DNA from: Gordonia polyisoprenivorans NBRC 16320 = JCM 10675
GTDB lineage: Bacteria; Actinomycetota; Actinomycetes; Mycobacteriales; Mycobacteriaceae
Direction: 5' to 3'
Length of the DNA stretch: 64,000 bases
Assembly: GCF_000241325.1 (NCBI RefSeq)
Contig: NZ_BAEI01000006.1
Coordinates: 1 to 64,000, forward strand
The stretch's first letter is position 1, and each line of letters opens with the position of its first letter. The notes under the pieces are model-generated. The model ran no database searches. It saw only the letters and a list, made by a program, of their open reading frames with translations, and was not told the origin of the DNA. The position numbers were made by a program, and so were the translations under genes. Below are positions 36,437 through 45,197 of this stretch, in pieces.

Positions 36437-37659
36437 TGACCGCTGTGGTGCCGCAGGATCTCCAACCACCCCGCCGATTCCGGGCGTCACCCGACCGTGG
36501 CCGGCGGATCGGGCGGCCGTTGCGCGCGTATTGGCGCCTGCGTGAGCCGACGGCCGAGGAGATGTCGCTGCTCGGCCGGCGGCTGATGATGCGCGACGAA
36601 CCGGCGGCGGCGCTGGTCGCGGCGATGCGCCTGCCGCGGGAGCATCCTGATCGCGTCTCGATGCGCGCGGTCCACCGGGCCCTGCAGGACGGTGTCCCCG
36701 CCGACGCCCCCACCGCGTTGCGCGAGTTCTTCGCCCGCGTCGAGGCCACGCCGTCGTGGGTCGATCCGGAACTCGTCGAGTATGGCGCACAGGTCTTCCG
36801 GCGGTTCGGACGCAACGCCAACGACGTCCTGCTCGCCCTGTCCCTGATCGGCGGTTACCGCTTCGGCGGGCCGGTTGACCTGCTCGCCGAGACCGGCGGG
36901 CTGTCCCGCAGTACCGCGACACGCCGGCTCGGCGAGACCCAGACGTGGGCGATCGCGGTGGGCGCACCCGGCGGCATGGCCCGCGACGGCGACGGGTGGA
37001 AACTCACCGTGCACGTCCGGCTGATGCACGCGTTGGTCAACGAGGCCTTCGAGAAGAACGGGCGCTGGGATGCCACGCAGTGGGGGCTGCCGATCAACCA
37101 GACCGATCTCGCCTCCACCCTCAACCTCTTCAGTGGCGCGCTCATGATGGGCGTGCGATCCCTCGGTGTGCCCGTCGACGCCGAACAGTCCCGCGCGATC
37201 ATGCACCTGTGGAAGTACGTGGGCTGGCTCGTCGGCGTCGACGAGGACTGGTTGTTCGACCACGAACGTGATCAGCATCAACTCAGCTATGCGATCCTGT
37301 TGTGCCAGACCGGGGTCACCGACGCCGGAGGTGAGTTGTCCAGGGCGTTGGTCGACGCGCAATCCGAACTGCACTACCGGCACACTCCCGATCTCGCCGC
37401 GCGCTATACGCGGGAACGGTTGCTGAGCATGCTCGAAGGATTCCTCGGGCCCCGTGGCATGCGGGATCTCGGACTGCCGCAACGCCTTCCGTGGGCATTC
37501 GGTGCGGCGTGGGTGCGCAACACCGTCGGCCATCGGGTCCTCGGCCGGACCCCGGTGGCCGACCGCTACCTCGAATGGCGCGGACGCCGGGCCCGTGAAC
37601 TCGCGACCTACCGGCACTTCGGCTCCGCCGATGCCGACATCGGTGCACTGCCCGTGTGA
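36436..37659 (+). CDS. DUF2236 / MpaB-Lcp-type oxygenase-like protein
   Basis: The 407-residue protein belongs to the DUF2236 (oxygenase MpaB) family, which includes latex-clearing protein Lcp, a heme b dioxygenase that cleaves polyisoprene. Counting from this ATG, Arg164, Thr168 and His198 (RLGET, then HVRLMH) fall on the numbers I recall for the conserved Lcp triad of strain K30. The K30 heme ligand Lys167 is Glu here, and Glu148 is Asp. Unlike secreted Lcp, there is no Tat or Sec signal: the N-terminus is Arg/Pro-rich and hydrophilic. It is therefore probably intracellular, and rubber itself is not a likely substrate. It follows the CYP51 operon after 45 bases with its own promoter features. 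Confidence 0.82.
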   Translation: MTAVVPQDLQPPRRFRASPDRGRRIGRPLRAYWRLREPTAEEMSLLGRRLMMRDEPAAALVAAMRLPREHPDRVSMRAVHRALQDGVPADAPTALREFFARVEATPSWVDPELVEYGAQVFRRFGRNANDVLLALSLIGGYRFGGPVDLLAETGGLSRSTATRRLGETQTWAIAVGAPGGMARDGDGWKLTVHVRLMHALVNEAFEKNGRWDATQWGLPINQTDLASTLNLFSGALMMGVRSLGVPVDAEQSRAIMHLWKYVGWLVGVDEDWLFDHERDQHQLSYAILLCQTGVTDAGGELSRALVDAQSELHYRHTPDLAARYTRERLLSMLEGFLGPRGMRDLGLPQRLPWAFGAAWVRNTVGHRVLGRTPVADRYLEWRGRRARELATYRHFGSADADIGALPV

Positions 37660-37674
37660 GGTGGTTCCGACCGG

Positions 37675-38715
37675 TCAGCGTGTGACCGCGCGTCGGGCGG
37701 CTCGACGCTGTACCCAATAGCGGGCCGCGGCCCGCACCGAGTCCTCGACAGAGCCCGGATGCCAATCGTATTCGTCGCTCGCCCGCCGGTGATCCATGGG
37801 CGACATGCAATGCATCAATCGCACCGTGTCCACCGACAGTCGTTGTGGTGTCCCGGTGATCCGCGATCGGAGATCGCCGCCGGCTCCGAGCGCGTACATC
37901 GCCGGGCGGGGCAACGTCGGTCGCGGGGGCGCGACGCCCGCCTCGTCGGCGGCGATCCGGATGATCTCCCCGAGGTCGAGGTAGTCGGCGCTGACGATGT
38001 AGCGTTCGCCGATCCGGCCGCCGCGGGAGGCCCGGATCAGTGCCTCGGCGGCGTCGTCGACGCCGACCGTTTCCGCGCACATCCCGCGCAGCCCGAACGG
38101 CAACTTGCCCAAGGCGGCTCCGGCCACGAAGGCGCCGTGCGGGGTGGGTTTGACGTCGCCGGGGCCGTAGGTGTTGGAGACGCACATCGCGACCACCGGC
38201 ACGCCACGCCCGGCGGCGTCGAGCGCCGTGCGCTCGCCCGCAACCCGCGACAGCACATAGGCATTCGCGGTCGAGGCCCAGTTGAACGCATCGCTCTCCG
38301 ACGCCGGCCGACCCCGCACCCGACCGATGGTGCACATACTCGAGGTGTAGACGAACCGTTCCAGATCGTGGCGGGCGGCGACGTCGAGGACCCCGCGCAG
38401 GATCTCGACATTGGTGCGCCACAGCGGTTTCCGATCACGAATCCACGCGCGGGTGTCGACGACGGAGTAGATCACCCGAGCGGCACCCGACATCGCCCGC
38501 GACACCGCGTCGGCGTCGTCGAGTTCGCCGACGACGGTCTCGACGTCGAGGTCGTCGAGCATCGAGGTGTCCGAGCCCGGCCGCACCATCACCCGCACCG
38601 CTGCGCCAGGCTCGGCGCCGGTCCGGCTGCTGCTTGCCTGAGCCAGGAGGCGACCGACCACCCGCGCACCGAGGAAACCGGTGGCGCCGAACACCGTGGT
38701 GAGGGCCGGTGTCAC
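37675..38715 (-). CDS. Extended-SDR NAD-dependent epimerase/dehydratase-like protein
   Basis: The 346-residue protein has the extended SDR cofactor motif VFGATGFLGARVVGRL at about 8-23, FVYTSSMCTIG near the active Ser, and NAYVLSRVAGE where YxxxK is expected. The Lys is replaced by Arg, which would change catalysis unless the family uses Arg. The fold includes 3-beta-hydroxysteroid dehydrogenases and sugar epimerases. It is the last gene of the FadD17-like operon, its ATG overlaps the phosphotransferase-like stop, and it may act on the steroid nucleus or side chain. Confidence 0.78.
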   Translation of the reverse strand: MTPALTTVFGATGFLGARVVGRLLAQASSSRTGAEPGAAVRVMVRPGSDTSMLDDLDVETVVGELDDADAVSRAMSGAARVIYSVVDTRAWIRDRKPLWRTNVEILRGVLDVAARHDLERFVYTSSMCTIGRVRGRPASESDAFNWASTANAYVLSRVAGERTALDAAGRGVPVVAMCVSNTYGPGDVKPTPHGAFVAGAALGKLPFGLRGMCAETVGVDDAAEALIRASRGGRIGERYIVSADYLDLGEIIRIAADEAGVAPPRPTLPRPAMYALGAGGDLRSRITGTPQRLSVDTVRLMHCMSPMDHRRASDEYDWHPGSVEDSVRAAARYWVQRRAARRAVTR

Positions 38716-39758
38716 CGGGGCATCTCCGGCGCGAGATCGGCGAGCGCGACGGCGGCGCGATGCGCCATGGCGGCGAACATGGCGTCACCGCGGGCGGTCG
38801 GGCGGGCGGCACCGGCTCCGAACACGACGATCAGCGGTGCCTGGATGAGATTGCCGAGATAGTCCGCCCAGCACGTCTCGGCGGTGTAGTCGCGCACCCC
38901 GAGTTCGACGAGACGTCGGTGGTAGGCGGCGACGATGTCACGTTCGTGCGCGCGGCGATCCGCCACGTCGAGGCTCGTGACGAGCAGGAAGGCGATGTCG
39001 CGCAACGCCGATCCGGTGGTGATGGTCTGCCAGTCGACGACGGTGACCGCGCCGTCCGGCCCGAACAGCACGTTGTCGATCCGTAGGTCACCGTGGATGA
39101 GTGCGGTGTGCGAGGTCGGTGCGACCAGCCAGGCGCCGGCATGACCGACCAGCCAGTCCAGCAACTCGTTCTCCGCCGCGCCCGGGTGGAATCGGTCGCG
39201 GAATTGTTCGGTCATCGGCGCGAGGACCGAGTCCATCAGCTCCCGGTCGTCGGACGTGGGCAGGGGAAAGCGTTGCAGCAGAGCGGGATCGTTCCAGCGT
39301 GGAGCGTGCAGGCCCGCAGCCGCGAGGGCCACCGCCTGTGCCTGCCCGGCGGTGCAGCCGGCGATCTGGTCGCCCTGATGCGCCGCACCCATGTCCTCGA
39401 GCAGCACCACGAACTCGCTGCAGCTCTCCGACAGGGCCGCGGCGTAGCAGGCGGGGACGGGAACGGCGAACTCCGTGGCCAGTTCTCGATAGAACGTGAC
39501 CTCGTTGCGGAACGCACCCGAGGCGAACTCGCGTTGGCCCGGATCCCCGGTCGCCAGTTTGGCGATCATGGTCGACGGCAGCTCGGTCGGGCCGTCGAAT
39601 GTCATTCGGAGGCGCAAGGAGTCGGCCATCTGGCCGGTGCCGACCGGCGTGGCCTCGACGGTACGGACCACCGCGTGGTGACCGGAGTCGGCCAGCAATT
39701 CGGTGAGAAGTGCCGGCGTGAGGTGCTCGACGGCGGTGGGGATGTCGGTGACGGTCAT
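38712..39758 (-). CDS. Aminoglycoside-phosphotransferase-like (APH) family protein
   Basis: The 348-residue protein has the kinase-like catalytic loop LIHGDLRIDNVLFG (Brenner motif HGDxxxxN) near 244-257 and the metal-binding VVDWQT near 266. The APH fold is shared by choline kinases and the ACAD10/11-type phosphotransferases that act on 4-hydroxyacyl-CoAs. In the fadD17 operon a role in hydroxyacyl-CoA processing is more likely than drug resistance. ATG 39758 overlaps the next upstream gene (ATGA). Confidence 0.8.
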   Translation of the reverse strand: MTVTDIPTAVEHLTPALLTELLADSGHHAVVRTVEATPVGTGQMADSLRLRMTFDGPTELPSTMIAKLATGDPGQREFASGAFRNEVTFYRELATEFAVPVPACYAAALSESCSEFVVLLEDMGAAHQGDQIAGCTAGQAQAVALAAAGLHAPRWNDPALLQRFPLPTSDDRELMDSVLAPMTEQFRDRFHPGAAENELLDWLVGHAGAWLVAPTSHTALIHGDLRIDNVLFGPDGAVTVVDWQTITTGSALRDIAFLLVTSLDVADRRAHERDIVAAYHRRLVELGVRDYTAETCWADYLGNLIQAPLIVVFGAGAARPTARGDAMFAAMAHRAAVALADLAPEMPR

Positions 39759-40912
39759 GAATGGTGTCCTCGGCCGGGATTGGTGGGCAACGGGTGTCGC
39801 GGACGGCGGTCCAGCGTGCGATACGCGCCGACGATGTCGTCGATCTCGGTGGGGGCCACGCCATGCAGGATCACCGAGTCGACGCCGAGGTCGAACTGGT
39901 CGGCAACCGCGGTTGCGCAGGCCCGTGGCGAGCCGACCGCACAGTCGGCCACCCACGAGTCCGGGATTGCGCCGGCAAGTTCGTCGAGTTGCGCCTCGGT
40001 GGCGCTCGCGTCGATCGGCCCGCGAGCGTCGGTGAATGCGGCGGTGGCCCGGATGCGATCCAGATCCACGGTGTCCCAATCGTTCGCGCCGATGAGCACC
40101 TCCGGGTAGCCCTGCAGATAGGTGGCGAGACGCCCGTGGAGGCGGCGTGACCGGTCGTCGGCGTCGAGGTCGTCGGGGACGGTGGCCAGTACCGACCAGA
40201 TGCGCACCGAGTCCGGGTCGCGGCCGGATGCCTCGGCGGCGGTGCGCACGCGGGTGACCGCGGCGCGGGTGGCGTCGGCGGTGAGAAAGGTGTGCAGGAC
40301 AACGCCGTCGGCGATCCGCCCGGCGAGGTCGAGCGTCTTCGGCGACATGGTCACCAACAGCACCGGCGGCGGCGGATCGAGCGTGATGCCCAGGGACAAC
40401 AGGGGATACGAGCCGGACGGTCCGTCGTGTCCGACGATCATCTCACCCGACCACAGTCGGCGCAGCACGCCGACCGCGTCCTCGATACCGGCACCGGTGA
40501 TCGTCGGCAGGCCGAGGATCTGCCACTGCGGTGTGATCCCTCGTCCCAGCCCGAGCGCGAACCGCCCCGACGACAACTCGTCGAGCGTGGCGGCCATGGT
40601 GGCGGTGACGATCGGGTGGCGGGTGGTGTGATTGGTCGCCGCGGTGGCCAAACCGAGGCGGGTGGTCGCCGCCGCGAGCGCCCCGCTCAACACCGCGGCG
40701 TCCTTGACGTTGAAGCGTTCGGAGACGAATGCGGTTCCCAGGCCCAGACGTTCGGCATGCGCCGCCTCGTCGACGAGTTCGGCCGGACGCACCGGATGCC
40801 GGGACAGCGCGTAGTAGCCGAGCTCGGTCAGCTGCGGACGGTCGGTGCCGGTGTCTGGGGTGTCGGTGTCTGGGGTGACAGGGCCTGGGGTGACCGGAAC
40901 CGCACCGGTCAT
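39755..40912 (-). CDS. LLM-class F420-dependent oxidoreductase (TIGR03857-like)
   Basis: The 385-residue luciferase-like protein has a low-complexity N-terminus (VTPGPVTPDTDTPDTGTD). The TIM-barrel core follows: LGYYALSRHPVRPAELVDEA, LSSGRFALGLGRGITPQW as family signature, and IADGVVLHTFLT. It resembles the actinobacterial TIGR03857 subgroup that depends on F420. Coupled by ATGA overlaps to the FadD17-like gene upstream and the APH gene downstream, it is probably a redox step in side-chain or steroid degradation. Confidence 0.83.
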   Translation of the reverse strand: MTGAVPVTPGPVTPDTDTPDTGTDRPQLTELGYYALSRHPVRPAELVDEAAHAERLGLGTAFVSERFNVKDAAVLSGALAAATTRLGLATAATNHTTRHPIVTATMAATLDELSSGRFALGLGRGITPQWQILGLPTITGAGIEDAVGVLRRLWSGEMIVGHDGPSGSYPLLSLGITLDPPPPVLLVTMSPKTLDLAGRIADGVVLHTFLTADATRAAVTRVRTAAEASGRDPDSVRIWSVLATVPDDLDADDRSRRLHGRLATYLQGYPEVLIGANDWDTVDLDRIRATAAFTDARGPIDASATEAQLDELAGAIPDSWVADCAVGSPRACATAVADQFDLGVDSVILHGVAPTEIDDIVGAYRTLDRRPRHPLPTNPGRGHHS

Positions 40913-42504
40913 GCCGGTGCCGGGGTCGCGGTCGACACGTGGTAGGTGTGTGCGCGGGCCGGGCGCACCCAGAGCGTTCCGTCGCCGGGGACCACACCCT
41001 CGGACTTCAGTTGCCGTTTGACGATCTTGTTGGTGGCCGTCGTCGGCAGCGTCTTCGCGATCCGCACATATCGGGGCCAGGCCTTGGGGGAGAGATCGGG
41101 TTGGGCGGCGAGCGCGGCGGCGAAGTCGTCGGGATCGATGGACGTGTCGTCGTCGAGCACGATCGCCGCCATCACCGCGTCGCCGACCCGGTCGTCGGGG
41201 ACCCCGTAGACGGCGACCTGACTGATCCCCGGAATACGTTGCAGGACACGCTCGATGGGTCCGGCGGTCATGTTCTCCCCGTCGACGCGCATCCAGTCGC
41301 CGGTGCGGCCGGCCAGATAGATCCAGTCGTTGTCATCCTTGTAAGCGAGGTCACCCGACCAGTACATGCCGTCGCGGAGCCGTTCGCCGGTGGTGGCCTC
41401 GTCGTTGTAGTACCCGGTGAACATGCCTGCGCCCGAGGTGTTCACGAGTTCACCGATGGCCTCGTCGGCGTTGATCAGCGCGCCGCCCGCGTCGAAGCGT
41501 GCGCGTGCGCATTCGGTGGTGGTGGCCGGATCGTACACGGCCACACCGGGAAAGCCCTTGCCGATGGAGCCGGGTGGGGTGCCGGGTTCACGGGTGACGA
41601 TGATGGCGAGCTCACTCGACCCGTAACCGTCCCACACGCTGCAATCGAAACGCCGGGCGAAGTCGGCGATGTCCTGATCGGTGGCCTCATTGCCGAAGGC
41701 CGCGCGCAGCGGATTGTCGGCGTCGTCGGGTTGTTCGGGGGTGGCGAGGATGTAGGCGAGCGGTTTGCCCACGTAATTCATGAACGTCACGCCGTGGCGG
41801 CGGACGTCGTCGAGAAAGGTCGACGCGGAGAACCGGGCCGGGACGATCGCTGCGCCCGCGGTGGCGGCGACGCTGTACCCGCCGAGCAGCGCGGCCGAGT
41901 GGAACAGCGGCATCGACAGATAGCAGATGTCATCGGAGGTGATGCCGAACTTGTCGACCAGGGGAGGGCCGGCGAAGGGAATCAGCATGTGCGCCAGCCG
42001 AACCGGCTTGGGGTTTCCGCTCGTGCCGGAGGTGAAGATGAGCATGAACGGGTCCATCGCGCCCGGCGTCGAGTAGGCAACCAGCTCGCCGGCCGCGTCG
42101 ACGCGGTGCGACCATTCCGCGGTGGAGGTGTCGATGACGGTGACTCCGGGCAAGTCGAGCCCGGTGAGGAGATCGCGATGTTCGGCGTCGGTCAGCAAGA
42201 TCTGGCAGTCGGCGCGGGCGATGTCGCCGGCAAGTGCCTCGCCGCGGCGGGTGTTGTTGATGCCCGCGGTGACGTAGCCGCCGAGGGCCCCGGCGGCCAG
42301 CGCGGTCAACATGGTCGGGGTGTTTCCGAGCAGTGTGCCGACGTGCATCGGCCGCTGCGGGTCGGCGAGGGAGAGTACCGCCGAGGCCATTCGGCGGGCG
42401 TCGGCGATGTGGTCGCGCCACGTACGGCGCGTGTCGTCGTCGATGATGGCGACGTTGTCGTCGTCGGCGCGTTCGAGGAGCAGCTGGGTCACGGTCTCGG
42501 CCAT
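40909..42504 (-). CDS. fadD17: FadD17-like acyl-CoA synthetase
   Basis: The 531-residue ANL adenylating enzyme has the P-loop-like LIFTSGTSGNPKPVRL at about 155-170, WDGYGSSE at the adenylate site, and YWSGDLAYKD with GRTGDWMRVDGEN in the hinge. The terminal Lys is in TTATNKIVKRQL. It is strikingly like M. tuberculosis FadD17 (Rv3506), a steroid side-chain CoA ligase of the KstR regulon, across SASTFLDDVRRHGVTFMNYV and neighbouring segments. It would activate a steroid-derived carboxylate to the CoA thioester. A perfect KstR-type box lies 11 bases upstream of the start codon. It leads a four-gene operon with an LLM oxidoreductase, an APH kinase-like protein and an SDR. Confidence 0.87.
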   Translation of the reverse strand: MAETVTQLLLERADDDNVAIIDDDTRRTWRDHIADARRMASAVLSLADPQRPMHVGTLLGNTPTMLTALAAGALGGYVTAGINNTRRGEALAGDIARADCQILLTDAEHRDLLTGLDLPGVTVIDTSTAEWSHRVDAAGELVAYSTPGAMDPFMLIFTSGTSGNPKPVRLAHMLIPFAGPPLVDKFGITSDDICYLSMPLFHSAALLGGYSVAATAGAAIVPARFSASTFLDDVRRHGVTFMNYVGKPLAYILATPEQPDDADNPLRAAFGNEATDQDIADFARRFDCSVWDGYGSSELAIIVTREPGTPPGSIGKGFPGVAVYDPATTTECARARFDAGGALINADEAIGELVNTSGAGMFTGYYNDEATTGERLRDGMYWSGDLAYKDDNDWIYLAGRTGDWMRVDGENMTAGPIERVLQRIPGISQVAVYGVPDDRVGDAVMAAIVLDDDTSIDPDDFAAALAAQPDLSPKAWPRYVRIAKTLPTTATNKIVKRQLKSEGVVPGDGTLWVRPARAHTYHVSTATPAPA

Positions 42505-42514
42505 GCCCCAAATC

Positions 42515-42528
42515 TAGAACGTGTTCCA
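42515..42528. promoter_or_regulatory. KstR-type operator box of the fadD17 operon
   Basis: TAGAACGTGTTCCA fits TNNAACNNGTTNNA at all fixed positions. It ends 24 bases upstream of the start codon, within the core promoter. Confidence 0.72.
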
Positions 42529-42592
42529 GCCCGGTGTTTACAGATTTCCAGAATTGTCTACTGGGACGTCCGACGGGTTGGGCCTCAACCCG

Positions 42593-42629
42593 CCGACGGC
42601 GCCCTCGGGTGTGCCGAGAGCGCCGTCGG
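42593..42629. terminator. Strong hairpin after the secreted-protein gene
   Basis: CCGACGGCGCCCTCGG (42593-42608) pairs with CCGAGAGCGCCGTCGG (42614-42629), with one mismatch and a 5-base loop. It lies just past the stop at 42638 on the minus strand. Confidence 0.6.
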
Positions 42630-42637
42630 GTGAGGTG

Positions 42638-43147
42638 TCAGCGCTGGATCGTCGCGGTGCCGGGGGAGAGGGTGAAGGTGTCGCCACCCTTGCCGAGCAC
42701 GGTCACCGTGAACTCCAGGGTTCCCGGACCGGTCTTCAGCTCCGGACTGAGTGCGGGCTTACCGGCCGAGCACGCCGGGAAGGTGGCATCGTCGCTGGTG
42801 TGAGCCGAGGTGTTCTTCCAGCTCACCGCGACTTTCGCATCGCTGAGCGAGGTTGCGCACGCGTCCTTGGGCATGGGCTCGAGCCAGACGACGGTCGAGT
42901 CCGCGCCGGTTGCCGCTGCTGCGAGCGGTGCGACGAATCCGCCCGTCGGCATCGCGCCCGAGCGGCTGACGCCGATGGTCGGCGTCTGCTGCGACGCGTC
43001 GAGGGTGCGGACGTCCTGCGGGGTGGTCTGCGGAGCCGCCGCAGCGGTGCCCGCAGCCAGTGGAGCGATCGCGCATGCTCCGAGGGTCAGGCACGCGCCG
43101 AGTGCGGCGCGTCGGTGAGTGAACTTCATCTGCAACATTGGTAACAT
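42638..43147 (-). CDS. Predicted secreted protein, unknown function
   Basis: The 169-residue protein has a signal peptide with HRRAALGACLTLGACAIAPL (RRxxL, Tat-like) and an Ala-rich cleavage region ending TAAAAPQ. The mature part has four Cys residues in two pairs (DACATS, FPACSA) and a beta-rich end (GPGTLEFTVTVLGKGGDTFT), like a small immunoglobulin- or MPT63-type secreted protein. ATG 43147 is chosen because AAAGGGG lies five bases upstream. No enzymatic motif is present. Confidence 0.72.
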   Translation of the reverse strand: MLPMLQMKFTHRRAALGACLTLGACAIAPLAAGTAAAAPQTTPQDVRTLDASQQTPTIGVSRSGAMPTGGFVAPLAAAATGADSTVVWLEPMPKDACATSLSDAKVAVSWKNTSAHTSDDATFPACSAGKPALSPELKTGPGTLEFTVTVLGKGGDTFTLSPGTATIQR

Positions 43148-43224
43148 CAGCCCCTTTCGTACCAAACGATATCAGTGCGATCAGCCGGCGACAACGGCGC
43201 GAACGCCCCGTCGTGCGCAGCGGA

Positions 43225-44142
43225 TCAGCGGAAGTGGATGTCGGCGACGCCCTCGCACAGCAGCAATCCGTCGTGTGCGGTCATGCGCGCGGCAAGAGCC
43301 GCCACACGCCGGCCCGTCTTGACCGGGGTCACCTCGACGATGACGTCACCGCCGTGCACCGCGGGCGACCGGAAGAACCCGACCGACATGTCGGCGACCC
43401 GGTAATCGGCACCGGCCGGGGCCAGCGCCTGGCCGGCGAACGAGAAGGCCTGGCCGACGATGGTGGCGATGACGCCGCCGTGCATCGTGCCGAAGACATT
43501 GCCCATCCATGGCTCGGTGGTCGCCGTGAATCGAATGGCACCGTCGTCACCGACGAGATCGACGCCGCCGTTGAGCAGGGTGGTCAGCGGGCCGGCGTCG
43601 CGGACCCGCGCCGAGATCTGGGCAACCACGTCGCGCCCGTCAAGCGTGGGCGGTAGCGCCTCGGGAAGCAGAATACCTTGGGTATCAGCACAATTCGGGA
43701 CGTCGAACACCGGAGTCTCGGTGGTGCCGTCGGTGGTGGCACGACCGACGCGCATGTTCCGCGCCGTCCCGATGCAGCACAATTGGCCGGCCTCGGTCCG
43801 GATCTGTACCGGGGTGACGCCGGTGTGGTCGTCGTGCATGGCGATCTGCGCGTCGCAGGTGAGCCGGTCGTCGACGTCGACGTGTCCCAGCGCCGACATG
43901 GTCAGCCGTGCCTGCATGCTCAGTGCGCCCGACCGCGTGCCCGCGAGGTGGAAGGGGATGCCACCGATGTGGTCGAAGAGGACGCCGAACGCCGGGAGGT
44001 CGATTCGGCCCCGGTGGTCGGCGAATTGTGCGCAGAGTTGTTGTTGCGCGCTCGCCTGGGTGCCGGACACCGTCAGGCCGCCGACATGGAACACCGACAG
44101 TGGGTCGCGAACCGTCGTGGAGCTGGGTGACATATCGGTCAT
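43225..44142 (-). CDS. Double-hotdog PaaI-type thioesterase
   Basis: The 305-residue protein carries two hotdog halves. The first is DLPAFGVLFDHIGGIPFHLA near 48-67, where the HGG-type loop is DHIGG. The second is GNVFGTMHGGVIATIVGQAF near 218-237, with the normal HGG. Only the second half looks fully standard. It probably hydrolyses acyl-CoA. It lies upstream of the secreted-protein gene after a 77-base gap and diverges from the repeat tract before the AtuA operon. Confidence 0.75.
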   Translation of the reverse strand: MTDMSPSSTTVRDPLSVFHVGGLTVSGTQASAQQQLCAQFADHRGRIDLPAFGVLFDHIGGIPFHLAGTRSGALSMQARLTMSALGHVDVDDRLTCDAQIAMHDDHTGVTPVQIRTEAGQLCCIGTARNMRVGRATTDGTTETPVFDVPNCADTQGILLPEALPPTLDGRDVVAQISARVRDAGPLTTLLNGGVDLVGDDGAIRFTATTEPWMGNVFGTMHGGVIATIVGQAFSFAGQALAPAGADYRVADMSVGFFRSPAVHGGDVIVEVTPVKTGRRVAALAARMTAHDGLLLCEGVADIHFR

Positions 44143-44194
44143 TGCTCAGTCCTATCACCCGATCTCGGTGACGTCCGTGCGGCGTTCACCGGGT

Positions 44195-44353
44195 GTGACG
44201 CAGGTCGCGAACCGGCGGCGAGGCGACGAGGAAGGCGCTGTCGAAGATCTGGCGAGCGCTGTCGGCGAGGAGAAGGGCGCTGTCGCGGATCTGGCGAGCG
44301 CTGTCGGCGAGGAGAGGAGCGCCGTCGCGGAGAAAACAATCATGCGCGCTTGA
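44195..44353 (+). CDS. Possible small repeat-encoded protein (52 residues)
   Basis: A GTG-initiated frame reads two 14-residue repeats ([28 protein letters not shown]) and ends TIMRA. It would be an amphipathic acidic helix. There is no clear ribosome binding site, and the minus strand is also open here, so coding is uncertain. Confidence 0.2.
   Translation: MTQVANRRRGDEEGAVEDLASAVGEEKGAVADLASAVGEERSAVAEKTIMRA
44234..44317. repeat. Two tandem 42-base repeats
   Basis: Units 44234-44275 and 44276-44317 differ at a few bases and a partial third follows. Each unit also contains an internal GCGCTGTCG duplication. Confidence 0.85.
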
Positions 44354-44384
44354 TTTTTTGATGGTCGCGTGTGACGCTGGTCGC

Positions 44385-45197
44385 ATGTCGCTCGTGCAGG
44401 AGGTCGTCGCCGACCTCGCCGCCGCCTCGGCGGAACTCGATGACCTGGTCGCCGACCTCGACGCGGACGGGTGGGCGACCCCCACGCCCGCGCCCGGGTG
44501 GACCATCGCCCACCAGATCGCGCATCTGGGGTGGACCGATGAGGTGGCCGCGGTCGCCGCCACCGATCCGGAGGCTTTTGCCGAGATCACCCGCGAGGCG
44601 ATGAAGGATCCGGCCGGTTTCGTCGACGCGGCCGCGGAGAAGGGTGCACAGATGTCTCCCGCCGACCTGCTCACGCAGTGGCGGACGGCGCGCGAGTCGC
44701 TGGGCCGTGCGCTGCTCGCGGTGCCCGAGGGGACGAAGATCCCGTGGTTCGGGCCGCCCATGTCGGCGACCTCGATGGCCACCGCACGGCTGATGGAGAC
44801 GTGGGCCCACGGCCTCGACGTCGCCGACGCGCTCGGCGTGACGCTTCCGCCCACCGACCGCATCAAGGCGGTCGTGCACATCGGCGTACGCACCCGTGAC
44901 TTCGCCTACGCCGTCAACGGAAGGACGCCGCCGGCCACGCCGTTCCGCTTCGAGATCACCGCGCCGTCGGGGGACCTGTGGACGTGGGGACCCGCCGACG
45001 CCACCGATGTGGTGCGCGGCCCGGCTGTCGATTTCTGTGAACTGGTCACCCAGCGTCGTGCCCCGGCCGACCTCGATCTGGAGATCGTCGGGGACAATGC
45101 CCGTGAATGGTCCACGATCGCACAGTGTTTCGCCGGACCGCCCGGCGCCGGGCGCGAGCCTTCGAACATTCCCGCACCCTCGACGGAAGGTCGATAG
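44385..45197 (+). CDS. TIGR03084-family DinB-like metal-binding protein
   Basis: The 270-residue protein belongs to the DinB/mycothiol-dependent maleylpyruvate isomerase-like helical bundle group. [20 protein letters not shown] near 37-56 contains the first metal-binding His residues, and [20 protein letters not shown] near 130-149 contains another. Three His are expected for a divalent metal. TIGR03084 members are actinobacterial and functionally undefined. Its stop abuts the AtuA-like ATG with no gap, so it is the first gene of the terpene-type operon. ATG 44385 is chosen by fit to the family; 44358 is an alternative. Confidence 0.8.
   Translation: MSLVQEVVADLAAASAELDDLVADLDADGWATPTPAPGWTIAHQIAHLGWTDEVAAVAATDPEAFAEITREAMKDPAGFVDAAAEKGAQMSPADLLTQWRTARESLGRALLAVPEGTKIPWFGPPMSATSMATARLMETWAHGLDVADALGVTLPPTDRIKAVVHIGVRTRDFAYAVNGRTPPATPFRFEITAPSGDLWTWGPADATDVVRGPAVDFCELVTQRRAPADLDLEIVGDNAREWSTIAQCFAGPPGAGREPSNIPAPSTEGR

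Noticed and set aside
38712..39758. Aminoglycoside resistance gene
   Set aside because: The HGDxxxxN kinase motif alone is shared with ACAD10/11-type proteins, and the fadD17 operon context argues against resistance.
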